From Artemia franciscana (taxonomy: Eukaryota > Arthropoda > Branchiopoda > Anostraca > Artemiidae), in assembly GCF_032884065.1 (NCBI RefSeq), contig NC_088872.1, positions 1,736,001 through 1,800,000 of the forward strand: 64,000 bases of DNA, given 5' to 3'. The translations under genes and the position numbers were made by a program. The notes below the pieces were generated by a model. The model was not told the origin of the DNA and did not search any database. It saw only the letters and a list, made by a program, of their open reading frames with translations. Positions 44,869 to 57,910 of the stretch are shown piece after piece. Position 1 is the stretch's first letter. The number at the start of each line of letters is the position of its first letter.

Positions 44869-47800
44869 CTTTCTTATACCCAAAAACTATTTGAGTATAC
44901 TTTGGTCATTTTCAAGAGCTCAAAAACTTGTACTTGAAGCACTTATTATGTTTGTAAAAAATAAAAAAGGGCATCAAGGAGTATGTTCACTTTATTTGTA
45001 AATCAAACATATGAACAACAAAAAATTTACCAATTATTAGTATAGCTGCACAATTTTCCCCTGGGTATGTAGGCTTAGTGGAAGGTCACTTATACCTGAT
45101 CATGTCCCTAATGTTTTTACTTGGTTGAAAAAAAAATCCAAAGAAAGTTCCTATTGAAAAGGAAAGAGATCAAAAGTGAGATTGAATTTGTCATAGCTTG
45201 GAGGTTTGTCCCTTCAGTCTGTTTAAAGAAAACAGATTCATAATTGAAGCTTTGTTCATTTCAATCTTAGGGATAATCTACATTTGTTACACTTAATTAA
45301 ATGGTTGTAAAGGGATACTTTTATTTATTTGTCTTGTTTGTTTTCTACATAATTTTTTAATCTTTAAATTGATATACATTTCTTACAAATTAATTAGTCA
45401 TATCATAGTTCCACTTGCAAGTTTTGACCTACTTTGTAACCCTGGTCTCAAAATTGCATATAAATTTATTGAAGCTAGGAAACATAGAACTCCTCTCTGT
45501 TTAAAGAAAATGGATGGACATAGGTAGGTTTTAATACACTAAAGTCCTAGGGCCATGGAAATTAAAAAAAAAAAACAATGAAGATTAACTTTAAAATTCT
45601 GGACATGACATAAATATGACATTCACAAAGAAAAACCATTCACAAAATTTTACTTTTGTGCTCAGTTGCCAACCTGAGCAATTGCCCTAAATTTTTAAAC
45701 CTTGCAAAACATTCACCAGCCAATTCTTATGACCTACACTGTTGTCTGTACATCAAAAATTCATGGAAAAGGAAGGACCACCTTACTGACATTTCTTCCT
45801 TTGTACTTATATTTAATGGGTTTAAAAGAAAGCTCCTATGGCTAAGTCAGAAGCCTAATAAAGGACCAGGTAATCCTTTAGACAGGAAGTGCAATAGGAA
45901 GCTAGGGGCCAGTCATCCTATGCTTTTGCATGTCCTTCCTGCTTACTGACCCCAGATTTCTCTAGGTAACCTGTTAAGTTTGGGCCAATTCTGGCTGAAC
46001 TTACAGAGTTACATCACTGACCTTCGTCCCAAACCAAATAAACTGCTAATGCCAGAAATTAAACCTGTGCCCTTTGGATAAAGGATTCTCAACCTAGAGT
46101 TCCAGCCACTTAGGAAGGAATATAAATGTCACCAGAGAACAAAAATTATTTGGAAAAAAGAAAATATTGAAAAAAAAAATAACTCAAGTCATAGTTGCTC
46201 ATTGCTGTCCCACAAACAATATGTATTTCATTAAGACAAATAAATTTTTAAACAGGTATCAACAAAACTCCATCAGGGATTGTATTTACTTAAGGTACAA
46301 TCAGCAATATTAATGCTTAGTTTTGTGATATTCTGGTTTTGAAATAATAAAAAAGAGAAATTATATGTTCTACTTGTTTTCCACAACCCCATTTGAGAAA
46401 AATCATTTGTAACAACAATATACCCATGGTTGGCTCAGAATCTCTCTAAAATTCTTTAAACAGAAGGAATTAAAAAAAAAAATTATACTCATCAGCAAAA
46501 ATATTAACATAACTCTCTAAACTTGGCACTTTTTAAGACAATTTTTAGCAAAGCAAATGCAAAACTTTAATGGTGTCCTATGTCATCTAAAAAAAAACAA
46601 CCTTAAAATGTGTCAAATGAATTTTGATGTAAGATGCCTCTAATACTTTCAGTTGAAACTGTGAAATGAAGGGCCAGGTATTCCTTTACATTTTATACAA
46701 TATATAAAAGAAAAACAGTTCAAATTTTTTCACAAAAGAAGAAGCTTGATGTAAAAAAATAAATATATTTTTAACAGAAAGCAACTGACATCAATGAAAT
46801 CAAATAAAACAAAAATTCATGGAGAATAAATAATATAAGCCATATATTTAACCTATAATGAGGTGGCATAAAAGATTATTTTTAGAATTAGAAAAAAACA
46901 GTGTTATGGCTTAAAGTTCTGCTCAATCAACAGGAGTTGTCTAAGGCCAGAATAATTAAGAACTAAGGCCAGAGAAAAAGAAACTGATAGGTACTTCAAA
47001 ATACCTTCCTGGGAAATACTTTAGCCTGTAGACACATCCCTGAAAGTTTCATTTTCCTAGCCTAACCTCTTTCAAAGATAGCCAAAAGTAGCTAAAGTAA
47101 AATTTTACCCCAACTGTATCTTAAAAATCCAGTTTAAATAGCAGTCTCAACAAATATAGACTATATAAAAGGCTATAGGTATTGGCCTAATCATTCTAAA
47201 TTTTTTCCAACTAATAATTATAGGATGGTTTAGAAACTAGGCCTGTTTGATATAATAACATTTGACTAACTCACCAATGTGATAGCTGCCTCCCTAAGAA
47301 TCAACCTTTTTAATAACAAAAAAAACTTTTCTTCTGACTCCTTATGAAGCTTAGCCTATGCAAGACAGGCCTAGAACACCAAAAACCCTTTAGATACTAA
47401 GGAATATGCATAATATTACTTACAGGTCACTGAAAAGCTAAGATTATTTCTATTATTTACAGTTTCCTTGTCTTTTCTTTAGACTTAACGATTTCACATG
47501 TTTATCCATTTAAAAAAATATATAGCATTGACGTCACAATCCTCAAATAATCTTTTTATTTGGGGGTTATAAAGTGCCAGCCCACGGACGAGTAATCTTG
47601 AGCGTTTGTGGGGATAATCCGACTAACCTCTGACGTCATATGTGTCTAAAGAAACGCTTGGATTAATCAGATTAATAATCGGACAAGTAAAGAAACGCAC
47701 CCCTGGTCTACTCTACCGGAGTGAGAAAACCCAGCTGTAGCCAAAAAACTAAAGGCTTGCTTTGCTGTATTGACGCAGGCGGATTTACGCTTTGCTTATT

Positions 47801-49690
47801 TTATCTATTAAATATATATTGAAATAATATTTTATAATATTTGGAAATAATACTTGGAAATAATATTTACAAGAAAATAATTGAATGTACTGAATGATAA
47901 AGAAGACACCAAAAGACAGTTTAAATAGAACAAAAAAGTACACCTATCAACTCACTATTCCTTTTGCCAAGTAATTAATTTCGTTTACTCGCATTTGATC
48001 ATCATTTATTTTTCACATTTCATTTCTAGTGTTCGTTTCATATGTTTTATTTAAATAGACTTTTTGCGGTTTATTTGAATTTATTCAGTATTTAATATGT
48101 AAATAAAGAAAACTTATAAGGTGAGCTCGAATGCAATGGTTGCGAAGCCAATACGTTACCGAACATGTAATGTCACAAGAGAGCGGGGTAACTTTGAAAT
48201 GTGTGTTTTTTTACTATTATTAACCTGCAAATATTCATAAAAAGAATATTTTTTACATTCAAAATAAAGTATTAAAATAAGTTGATGTAAAAAGCACACA
48301 TTTTCAACTATGTGTGAGAGTAAAGAGATGATAAAATAGATTTCAGTAAAAAGAGGAATTTTGTCAGTAAATTAGAATCTAAACAAGACAGACAAAAAAG
48401 ATTGAGCTAACTCCAAAAACAAGTTTTCCATACATGGTCACATGATGCCCAGCTGTTCACAAAATAACTTATCAAATAAAAAGAAAAAATCTTCACCAGC
48501 GATACTTGGATGACACACCATATTTCCACAGGGCTACATTTTTAACAAAAGTTACATTATGATGCATAGTTCCGATAACGTTCAACGAACTACAAGGAAG
48601 CAAGCTCGAATCATTTCTTGGGGATAGTTTTCTTACTAAGACGGAACTAATCTGTTTCAACACAGAATAAACAACATGCAGTTACAACGATAAGCACCTA
48701 TTGTTCGGAAACGAACTTCGGAAACTGTTTACCGAACCGTGAATTGTTTTTAAATCTAGGGATTAAACAGACTCGAATAAGATTTTACCATACCTCTGAG
48801 AGAAAATTAAACAACTAAGTTGGTCGGGATACAGTTAGGGAGAAATATAGTTTCTAAGCATCCATGTGGCACGTAAACTCAAATGAAAGTTCTCTTGTAG
48901 TTATCAACTTGAAAAGTTCAAAGGGTGGAGTCAAATTGTAACTGTCAAAACATTCAAATAAAAGGTCAGATAAAAGGTATGCGAAAATTTTCTTTTAATA
49001 AAATAAAATTTTCTGTAGCTTTTTAACCAGATTTTTTTAGTGCATAATGCATTAAACACCATATACAATGAGCGTTAAATGTAGATAAGAAAGTTAAAAA
49101 TTTTACTTCGCAGCTTGAGACCTGGTATACTTACCTATGCCCTGAGCATTACTTCCAATACACTGATCTCGAACTATTTTGTAAATGGTTTGGCTATGCT
49201 AATTACCCTTGCAAAATTGTTCCTTGCAAGGTTACAAATGCTAGTTGTAAAATAACATCAAAGTAATATAGCCTTGGATCGAACAACTCTCTAGAAATAT
49301 AAATTCTGCTTGTTCTCAGATTATGAAAATGAGTCTCTTTTCCTATTGTTAAATTACATGGATGTTAAATTTTGGTTCTCTTCTAAAACTGCTTTCTAAG
49401 GTTTATGACAAAGCCAGAAACCTCATTCTGGAAACTAATCACTCAAGAGTAATCCCCTTACTCGATCTCATTATATTAATTACATGATCTAATTAATTAT
49501 TACTCAATGTAATTATAATCTTTGTGGTAAAAAAAAAAATTCACATTCCAATTCCTTTTACTCCCTGTGTAAGGTCAGATTTTAATCATTCAATTGCAAG
49601 TCGTACTATCTGGAGTATGAAGCCTGAATCAGCTCGAAGATACCGAATACGACTTTTTAAAAAAAGGAAGTCACCTTAATAAGAAACTAA
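44869..49690. other. AT-rich region without recognised gene or repeat
   Basis: About 4.8 kb with few ORFs over 60 codons and none with a motif. It has no copies of the families that fill the rest of the window, so it is the most unique-looking stretch here. Two TGACGTCA octamers (47529-47536 and 47631-47638) lie about 100 bp apart in its least AT-rich part. No exon could be supported. Confidence 0.5.
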
Positions 49691-49698
49691 AAAAAAAG

Positions 49699-49966
49699 CA
49701 ATTTTTTTTACTGAAAGTAAGGAGTGACATTAAAACTTAAAACGAACAGAAATTACTTCGTATATGAAAGGGGCTGCTTCCTCATCAATGCCCCGCTCTT
49801 TACGCTAAAGTTTGACTCTCTCTAAACTCTACTTTTTAAAACAGTGAAAAACTTTAGCGTAAAGAGCGGGGCGTTGATGAGGAATTAGCCTCTTTCATAT
49901 ACGAAGTAATTTATGTTCGTTTTAAGTTTTAATGTCACTCCTTACTTTCAGTTAAAATAACTTGTA
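49699..49966 (+). repeat. Foldback hairpin of element E (copy 2, hairpin only)
   Basis: Left arm from CTGAAAGTAAGGAGTGAC, right arm ending GTCACTCCTTACTTTCAG; loop around 49825-49850. Copy-specific changes (GTGAC/GTCAC, ACTTCG/CGAAGT, CATCAA/TTGATG) occur in both arms. Confidence 0.9.
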
Positions 49967-51031
49967 TTTTTATTTAATTTCCTTACAAAGCTACGCCGCG
50001 GTGTATAACCTACTCGAGCATTATATTGATTTTTCTGTATTGATTGGTATTTATTTAGTTAATAAAACTATGGATCAAACAACAATTTAATCGAGTAGTT
50101 AAAACATCATCAGTTTAAAAATATAGGTTGTTATGTTTACTTGAAGCAGCTAATAAAATTGAACACATAAAGAGATCAGCGCAATGATATATTCACACTT
50201 TTATTCTAGTGCTTTTTTTTCCTTTTTCCGCAAACTGTTTTTCTCTGGAAACTACGCCATTCAAACACTGAAACACGACTCACAAATTAATTTGATTCGA
50301 CAACAAAAATTTTTTCTCTTTGCGTTATATTTGCGCGTATTATGTGTGAAACTTTTGTTGTATTATGTTTGAAGATTTCTTGTCTTTGTGTTATGCCAAA
50401 GCCACATTTTAGTCACAATTGTAGATAAAATCAAATTATGCAAAACTAAAGCGCCAATAATGTACAATGTGTGAGATTTGGTAAGCTGAACAATGTTCAA
50501 CTTTCAACCGTAAACTTGATGATCGATCAATCACAGTGAAGATGGTAACGTGGATGATAGAAGCTGTCCAGTCTTTAGGATGAATACGGAAAAATATACA
50601 AATTATAAGTCTAAGAAGGTAATGGTTATAAGCATATTAGTGTTGGTACATGTTTTTCAAATGAATTTCTTATCATTTCAGTTTTACGCATTAGAAGTAA
50701 GAAGGTAGTGTTGAATTCAAGGAAGAATTCATTCACATTCATTCATTCATTCAATGTGAATGAATTCATTCACATTGAATGAATATCATAAACTCATAAG
50801 ACATTGGCGTTTTTGTCAGGTCAAATACATATATAAGTTCAAATACAACTTATAAGTTCAAATACAACTAAATATTATCTTTGGCATATTCTGAGATCAG
50901 TACTTATTGTGACTCTATCATTGATCTTTGGCTTTTGGATTTAAAATTGGCAGCATTGCCAAGTCCAAGGTTACAAATTAGTCTCCGATTTTTTCATCTA
51001 AAATTCAAGCGATAGCTATTCTCTATTCCAG
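49967..51031. other. AT-rich sequence, mostly unassigned
   Basis: No gene supported. An ATTC/CATT-type microsatellite lies at 50726-50786. Possible intron ending GATAGCTATTCTCTATTCCAG at 51031. Confidence 0.5.
50726..50786. repeat. (ATTC)n / (GAAT)n palindromic microsatellite
   Basis: ATTCATTC repeats followed by ATGTGAATGAAT, giving a self-complementary tract. Confidence 0.8.
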
Positions 51032-51187
51032 GCGAATAAACAGAGGAAATTTCTTATAGAAGTGGTAAGTCAGCTGTGTGAATCCCAAGGTTTCGAGCTA
51101 GTTCATGTATTTCCCAGCGTGGTTCCGGGGTCAAGCACTTTACCAGAGTTCGACTCAACATGGTTATTCGCTGTAAGAAGCCGTTGA
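51032..51187 (+). CDS. Possible terminal exon of an unidentified gene
   Basis: After a good acceptor (CTATTCTCTATTCCAG) the frame is open for 51 codons to a TGA at 51185-51187: it contains KFLIEVVSQLCESQGFELV and EFDSTWLFAVR, a composition typical of folded protein. Its alternating hydrophobic pattern would fit the last strands of a small alpha/beta domain, for example a methyltransferase fold, but I do not recognise a family. A strong donor-like GTGGTAAGT at 51062-51070 offers an alternative (a 33-bp microexon). Low certainty. Confidence 0.35.
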   Translation, partial: ANKQRKFLIEVVSQLCESQGFELVHVFPSVVPGSSTLPEFDSTWLFAVRSR

Positions 51188-51944
51188 AATATCGATTGAC
51201 CTGGAATAAAAAAAAGTCAAAATATATCGATGGTTTGATGATTTACATTGAGAGACAGCAAATACGGCACCTATCTCGGTCAAAAGAAGTGACGGAGGAA
51301 ACGCAAAAAGATCTTATTATATGGAAAAAAGAAGAAAAACAGCGCCAATCGTAACTATGCTAATACTAAATACATGGTAACAAAAAACACGGCACGTGTT
51401 TTCCACCAATGATTAATCTTGCAGTTGATGCTAAGGTAAGATGCTAAGGTAAGACAGAGAGAAAAAATCTCGAGAAAAGATAAAACAACGAGTCTATGCC
51501 CAATAGAAAGAAACAAAAATATGAAAATCACAATATATATTCCGCCTGTATAAAACTAGGGGTCGCTAGCGTTACGAACAGATATAATCTAAAACATAAC
51601 CAATTATAAGAGAAAACGGATAAAATCTAAAAACAATAAATCAGTCAACAATAAAAGCAGCTCAGCATCTGAGTTCTTTTGTTTATTCACAAGGGCATCT
51701 CATAAATCTTATATTATCTACACTTTTTTGATATTGTTTCAAAATTGGTTTGATTTTCCCTTTTTTCTTTTAATTGGTTATGTTTTAGATTATTTCTGTT
51801 CTTAACACTGAAGACGTCTAGTTCTATAAAGGCAAAATATCAAACGTGATTTTCGTCTTTTCTATCTACTGGCCATAGACCCCTTGTTGAGCTTTTTTTC
51901 GAGATTTTCTCTCTCTTTGTCTTGTCATGGTAAGCCATGGTTAG
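51188..51944. other. AT-rich non-coding sequence
   Basis: No supported gene; short Lys-rich ORFs only. Confidence 0.5.
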
Positions 51945-52450
51945 ATCTTTCAAACAGTTCGTGGTAATGCACTGTAGTAAACGAAACTTTACAATAGTAA
52001 ACGAAACTTCAAAATGGGATTTTGATACCAATAGATACATCAAAAGAATCAGATTTTTATGCTGATTTTAAATATATAAGTTTCATCAAATTTAGTCTTA
52101 CTTATCAAAAGTTCCGAGACTGAGAAAATTTGCCTTATTTTGAAAAACAGGGGGAAACACCCCCTAAAAGTCACATAAGTTTTTTTAACTGAAAGTAAGG
52201 AGCGACATTAAAACTTAAAACGAACAGAAATTACTCCGTATATGAAAGGGGCTGTTCCCTCCTCAACGCCCCGCTCTTTACGCTAAAGTTTTTCACCGTT
52301 TTATACAGTAGATTTGAGAAAAAGAGTCAAACTTTAGCGCAAAGAGTGGGGCATTGAGGAGGGAACTGCCCGTTTCATATACGGAGTAATTTCTGTTTGT
52401 TTTAAGTTTTAATGTCGCTCCTTACTTTCAGTTTAAAAAAACAAGTTTTT
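51945..52450 (-). repeat. Element E copy 3, minus strand, internally deleted
   Basis: The D-end in reverse (TTTCAAACAGTTCGTGGTAA to AAACACCCCCTAAAAG, 51945-52165) joins the foldback hairpin (52174-52446). The hairpin loop (TTTCACCG...GAGTCAAAC) is in the reverse orientation of the other copies, in agreement with a minus-strand element that lost blocks B and C. Confidence 0.8.
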
Positions 52451-53214
52451 TTTTATATTTTATTATACAAGAAACTAAAATAATTTGAAAAAGGTAACGA
52501 ATAAGGCATCTAGGCAAATACATACAATATTTTTTTTGGGAAGGGGTTTAGTGGTGGGGAGTGAAAGCAATTGAAAAAACACATAAAATACGCTAATTAT
52601 ATGAAAAATACCAAGAAAACACAATGTTATAAATATCTTTTGGTTAAAGAAGGGTGAAGATTCACGTCCGTCCCTCAGTGTATACCTCCTTCCAAAGAAA
52701 ATGAAATACTCAACGCGTTGTATTTTTCCACGGAACAAATTCAGGTTGTGAAGAAAATAAACAAACTTTATATGCTTTATAAAGCCTAGTCCTACAGAAA
52801 AGAATAATATAGATTATTTTGAAGCTGAATCTCGGGCGTACCATTTTTTTCCTCTTTGCAGGCTTACTTTCTTATAGGGGCATTAATTATTTCTTTTTTT
52901 TCAAATTTTATTCATGTTTTGACAACTGAGTACAAGTTTTAGTGTCAATTAATTGAATTTAAAAGCTTTTTCGATAAAATAAGCTTCTCAAAGAAAAGTA
53001 AAGAGCTAGAATAAGCCAAGAATGAGCAAAAATAAAGTCAACTAATCTTCTAAGCGTAAACCTACCATAAATCACAGTAAATAAATAAATGAAACTAAAA
53101 AAGAACAGAAATTACAATAAATTGCCGAGTAAAACTCAAAAATAAATATGAGTAGGGATGATAAGCCCAATGGCTTCTTAAGACGAGAACAAAATTTGCG
53201 CTTTTACTGAATTA
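52451..53214. other. AT-rich non-coding sequence
   Basis: Nothing recognised. Short ORFs lack motifs. Confidence 0.5.
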
Positions 53215-54957
53215 AATAAAAAAAACTAGTTTTTTTAACTGAAAGTAAGGAGCGACATTAAAACTTAAAACGAACAGAAATTACTCCGTATATGAAATGG
53301 GTTGTCCCCTCCGCAGTCCCACGCTCTTTACGCTAAAGTTTGACTCTTTGCCACAATTCTACTTTTTAAAACAATTAAAAACTTTAGCGTAAAGAGCGTG
53401 GGACTGCGGAGGGGACAACCATTTCATATACGGAGTAATTTCTGTTCGTTTTAAGTTTTAATGTCGCTCCTTACTTTCAGTTAAAAAAACTAGTTTTTTT
53501 TATTTAATTTCTGAACGTTTTTGAATTAATGCATGTTTGATTTTGGCTCTCCGCACATAAATTATTGAAATGAAATTAGTATATTAATTTTTTTTTGGCT
53601 AAATGGCTTTCTCTTAGTTTTGATCAGACGATTTTGAGAAATAAGGGGTGGGAAGGAGGCCTAGCTGCCCTCCAATTTTTCGGTTACTTAAAAAGGCTAC
53701 TAGAACTTTTAATATTCAACGAACGTTTTTATTAGTAAAAAATTATACGTAACTTAAGAATTAACTTACGTAACAAACTTTTATATTCTTATATTTTTAT
53801 TATGTGTACGAGGGGGTTTGTACCCTCGTTAATACCTCGCTCTTTACACTAAATCGTAAGTTTTGTCCCAATTCTTTAAGAATGACCCCTGAATCAAAAA
53901 GGCCGTAGAATAAATAGTTGAAATCACTAAAAATATTTTAGCATCAAGAGCGAGGTATCTATCTCCTCCTAAATACCTCGCTCTTTATGCTAAAGTATTT
54001 TTAGAACCCCTCATATGCGTAATAATCTCTGTTCGTTTTAAATTTCAATGCTATTCCTTACTTTCATTTGAAAAAACGTTTTCATGTTTATTTTTTCATT
54101 TTTTTTTTTTATAGTAATGCTAGAAATCCTGCGCCCTTTTCATTGAATTTTTCTTCCCCGTGAATATTCCTCAAAGGAAAGATCCTCCCACAAAAGCCCT
54201 CTCCCATCAACCCCACCCCCCAAACCAAAAAATCCCATGAAAACGTCTGTACACTTCCCAATAACCATTGCTATATGTAAACACTTGTCAAAGTTTGTAA
54301 CTTGCAGCCCCTCCCCCAGGGATTGTGGGGAGTAATTCATTCCCAAAGACATAGTTATTATGGTTTTCGACTATGTTGAACAAAATGGCTATCTTAAAAT
54401 TTAATCTGTTGACTTTTGGAAAAAAATTAGCATGGGAGGGGGCCTATTTCCCCTCCAATTTTTTGGTCACTTAAAAAGGGCACTAGAACTTTTCATTTCC
54501 GTTAGAATGAGCCCTCTCGCGACATCCTAGGACCACTTGGTCGATAAAGATGACCCCTGGGAAAAAACAAAAAAAAAACAAACAAATAAATAAACACGCA
54601 CCCGTGATTTGTCTTCTGGCAAAAAATACAAAATTCCACATTTTTTAGATAGGAGCTTGAAATTTTTTGCTATAGAGTTCTCTGATATACCGAATGCGAT
54701 AGTGTGATTTTCGTTAAGATTCTGTGACTTTTAATGGATGTTTCCCCCTTTTTTTCCAAAATAGGGCAAATTTTCTCAGGCTCGTAACTTTTGATGACAA
54801 AGACTAAATTAATTGAAACTTATATTTAGAATCAGCGTAAAAATTCGAATCTTTTGATATATCTTTTAGCATTAAAATTCCGTTTTTTAGAGTTTCGTTT
54901 ACTATTGAGCCGGGTCGCCCCTTACTACAGTTCCTTACCACGAAGTGTTTGAAAAGA
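53215..54957 (+). repeat. Element E copy 4, near full length (~1.74 kb)
   Basis: Hairpin 53215-53500 (arms contain CCGCAGTCCCACGCTC in both), block B (53500-53800, GGCTCTCCGCACATAAAT), block C with a second hairpin (ACCTCGCTCTTTACAC against GCATCAAGAGCGAGGT, 53830-54000), block D (54100-54900) and an end with CCGGGTCGCCCCTTACTAC and TTACCACGAAGTG (54910-54950). No coding frame. Confidence 0.88.
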
Positions 54958-55254
54958 AAATAATTCGGTATTTCGGGGCTTCTGACATTATTACTCCTTT
55001 GCGGAAGTTAGGCTCAAAATTGAAAAGGATTATATTTTTTCTCTGGGCCCCTTCCACCTCTTAGTTTGTTTATTTTCCCGTTAGTTTTCACCTGTTTTCG
55101 CTTTATAGTTGTGTTATCTCTTAGCAGTTCTTTCGTTAGTTGAGTTATGGTTGTGGTATACATGTTTTATCGCTCGTATAGTTGTGTTATTTTCAAATTA
55201 TACTCCATAATAGAGAGGTTCCGAACACCCAGCATTGTATATTAAGCTCTTAAT

Positions 55255-56118
55255 TTGACATTTTTTTTCTAACGTGACCAGATTCGTCCTGCGCCCTTTT
55301 CATTGAATTTTTTCCCCCATGGCATATTTCTCAAGGAAAGATCCTCCCACATAGCCCCCTCCCTTAACCCTACCCCCAAAACCAAAAAATCCCCCTGAAA
55401 ACGTCTGTACACTTTCCAATAACCATTATTATATGTAAACACTGGTTGAAGTTTGTAACTTGCAACCCCTCCCCCAGGGGCTGTGGGGGAGCAAGTCATC
55501 CCCAAAAACATAGTTATTATGATTTCGACTATGCTAAACAAAATGGCTATCTCAAAATTTGATCCGTTGACTTTGGGAAAAAAATGAGCGTGGGAGGGGG
55601 CCTAGATGCCCTCCAATTTTTTTGGTCACTTAAAAAGGGCACTAGAACTTTCCATTTCCGTTAGAAAGAGCCCTCTTGCGACATTCTAGGACCACTTGGT
55701 CAATACGATGACCCCTGGGAAAAAAAAACAAAAAAAAAACAAAACAAACAAATAAACACGCACCCGTGATTTGTCTTCGGGCAAAAAATGCAAAATTCCA
55801 CATTTTTGTAGATAGGAGCTTGAAACTTCTACAGTAGGGTTTTCTGATACGCTGAATCTGATGGTGTCATTTTCGTTAAGATCCTACGACTTTTAGGGGT
55901 GTTTCCCCCTATTTTCCTAAATAAGGCAAATTTTCTCAGGCTCGTAACTTCTGACGGCTAAGACTAAACTTGATGAAACTTATATATTTAAAATCAGCAT
56001 TAAATGCGATTCTTTTGATGTAGCTATTGATATCAAAATTCAATTTTTTAGAGTTTTGGTTACTATTGAGCCGGATCGCTCCTTACTACAGTTCGTTACC
56101 ACGAACTGTTTGAAAAGA
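55255..56118 (+). repeat. Element E copy 5, block D and end only
   Basis: Starts ACGTGACCAGATTCGTCCTGC; contains CCCCTGAAAACGTCTGTACAC, GACCACTTGGTCAATACGATG, AACTTCTACAGTAGGG and TTCGTTACCACGAACTG (56095-56111, a small hairpin that ends every copy). It begins about 300 bp after copy 4 ends. Confidence 0.85.
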
Positions 56119-56700
56119 AACAAACAATCAAATGACCATGGATTGTCTGACTATTACAGATATTAATTCCTTAAAGTATTGATAATTTTTTTTATGAAAG
56201 TAAGAAAAGTTAAAACATTGCAAACGTATTTTGTTTTCAGTAAAGCGCAAATTGTCCTACTCATCTTAATTTTTGATCGTTTTGAGTTTGACTCGGCTAT
56301 TTATTGTAATTTCTGTTTGTTTTGAGTTTCATTTATTTATTAATAGCGATTTGTGATAGTTTTACGATTGGAAAATTATTTGTCTTTATTTTTGCTCATT
56401 CTTGGCTTACTGGAGCTCTTTACTTTACTTTGAAAAACTTATTTTGTTGAAAAAGTTTTTTCAATTCATTTCTGTTCGTTTTTTATTGACATTAGTGTTT
56501 TTCATGGAAAAATAATATTTTTATCTTTTCAGTTTTTTTGTATAACAATCCATAGTATGGGTTGCTATTTGTATGATGGAGAAACTTTTTCAAAACACAA
56601 TTTTTCAGCAACAATTTTCAATCACGACACAAACGCTTCTTTTTAATTTAAATTAACAGCTTCTGAAGTTGACCTGAAATATTAAACTATGTATTATTCC
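56119..56700. other. AT-rich non-coding sequence
   Basis: No gene or clear repeat. Confidence 0.5.
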
Positions 56701-56734
56701 CAAAAGATCCTATTTATTTTCCGCTTGGCCATTT

Positions 56735-57910
56735 AGGGCTTGAGAGAAGGGCTGCTTGCCCTCCAATCTCTTGATACTCTTAGAAAGGGCACCAGAATTG
56801 TTAATTTTCAGTTGAATTAGGTCTTTAAAAGTTTCAATTATATTCCTAGCTATAATAGAGTGGTGCTGCCTATGGTATTGCTTATATGCCCCTTTGAAAA
56901 CCTGCATGCATGCAGGTTTTTCCTTTAATAGAGACTCCTAAACGTTCCCTAAGTGTTTCATCTTAATACCTTTGGCGACATTGTTACATTAACTGTAGTG
57001 TTAGGATTGAAAGTATACCTGCAGTGTCTTCTGGCTACTTCAAAACGAGGGGACTGGTTGTCCACCTTTCACTTTTGACCCTTAAAAAGGGCACTAGATC
57101 TTCCAACTTCCAGTCGAACGAGCCCCATCCGACCCGAAGTTTATGCGACCATACGTTCCATAAAAACCTCACATGGCCAGGGCATAACTTACAACCCTTG
57201 CACCTGCGCTCTGGAGGGTCGTGTCCACCTTGAAGCCATTGTTATATGCACTTTAGGCGATTTTGAAAAAAATTGGCTATCTAACAATTTTGATTTAGTG
57301 TCTTTGGGGAAAACAGATTGTCAGGGAGGGGGGTATGGTTGCCCTACATTGATTTTGACTTTTAAAAGGGATCTAGAAATATACATTTCCAGTCAAATGA
57401 GCTACCTCCAAAGTTCAAACAGCCACAACTTCCATAAAAAGCTTATATGCCCCTGGGGCATAACTTACAACCCACAAAAGCCGTTCTAATCATTTGATCC
57501 TACGGCATAAAACGACAAAATACGTTAAAAATGTTTTAAATTTTTAAACTTTAATAAACGAAAATTATTAACATTCATTAAGGAATACATATCAGTATAA
57601 GTATACTAAAATGATAATCCACAGCCATTTTTTCCAATAAATTGAAAATTATGTTCTGGTCTTGAGAAGGTACGCGGGTTCACAAAGACAATTTACAGAC
57701 AATTCAACTACGCTGGACAAAATGACTATCTCAGAATTTGATTAAATGTCTTTTGGGAACTGATGGGTATAGTCGGGGGGGGTGGTTTCCCTACACTCAC
57801 TTTTGAATAATAGAAAGGGGACGAGACCTTTCAATTTCCAATCGAATGAGACTTTTTCGAAGTTTCTACGACAACAAATGGCCGAGGTGGGCGTGGGGGG
57901 GTGTGTGTGA
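56735..57910. repeat. Diverged ~300-bp repeats related to block D of element E
   Basis: Units near 56735-56890, 57040-57240, 57250-57490 and 57700-57905 share the order GGGGACTGGTTGTCC (or equivalent), AAAAAGGGCACTAGA, TTTCCAGTCGAATGAG, CCATAAAAACCT and GGGGCATAACTTACAACCC. They echo the AAAAAGGGCACTAGAACTTT segment of block D. The ORFs across them have no motif. Confidence 0.65.

Noticed and set aside
44671..45001. ORFs spanning the N gap
   Set aside because: They run through 100 undetermined bases of arbitrary length, so any frame is meaningless.
45656..45949. 97-codon ORF after the assembly gap
   Set aside because: Random composition, no splice or motif support, lies in AT-rich non-coding DNA.
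49105..49160. Minus-strand exon-like piece with donor GTAAGTATACC and peptide DQCIGSNAQGI
   Set aside because: Too short, weak acceptor and no recognisable family; could not be supported.
52174..52446. Inverted hairpin loop suggesting parvovirus-like flip-flop ends
   Set aside because: The attached D-end is also reversed, so the whole copy is simply on the minus strand.
57024..57489. ORFs in the 57-kb repeats
   Set aside because: They cross diverged tandem units shared with non-coding element E and have no motif.
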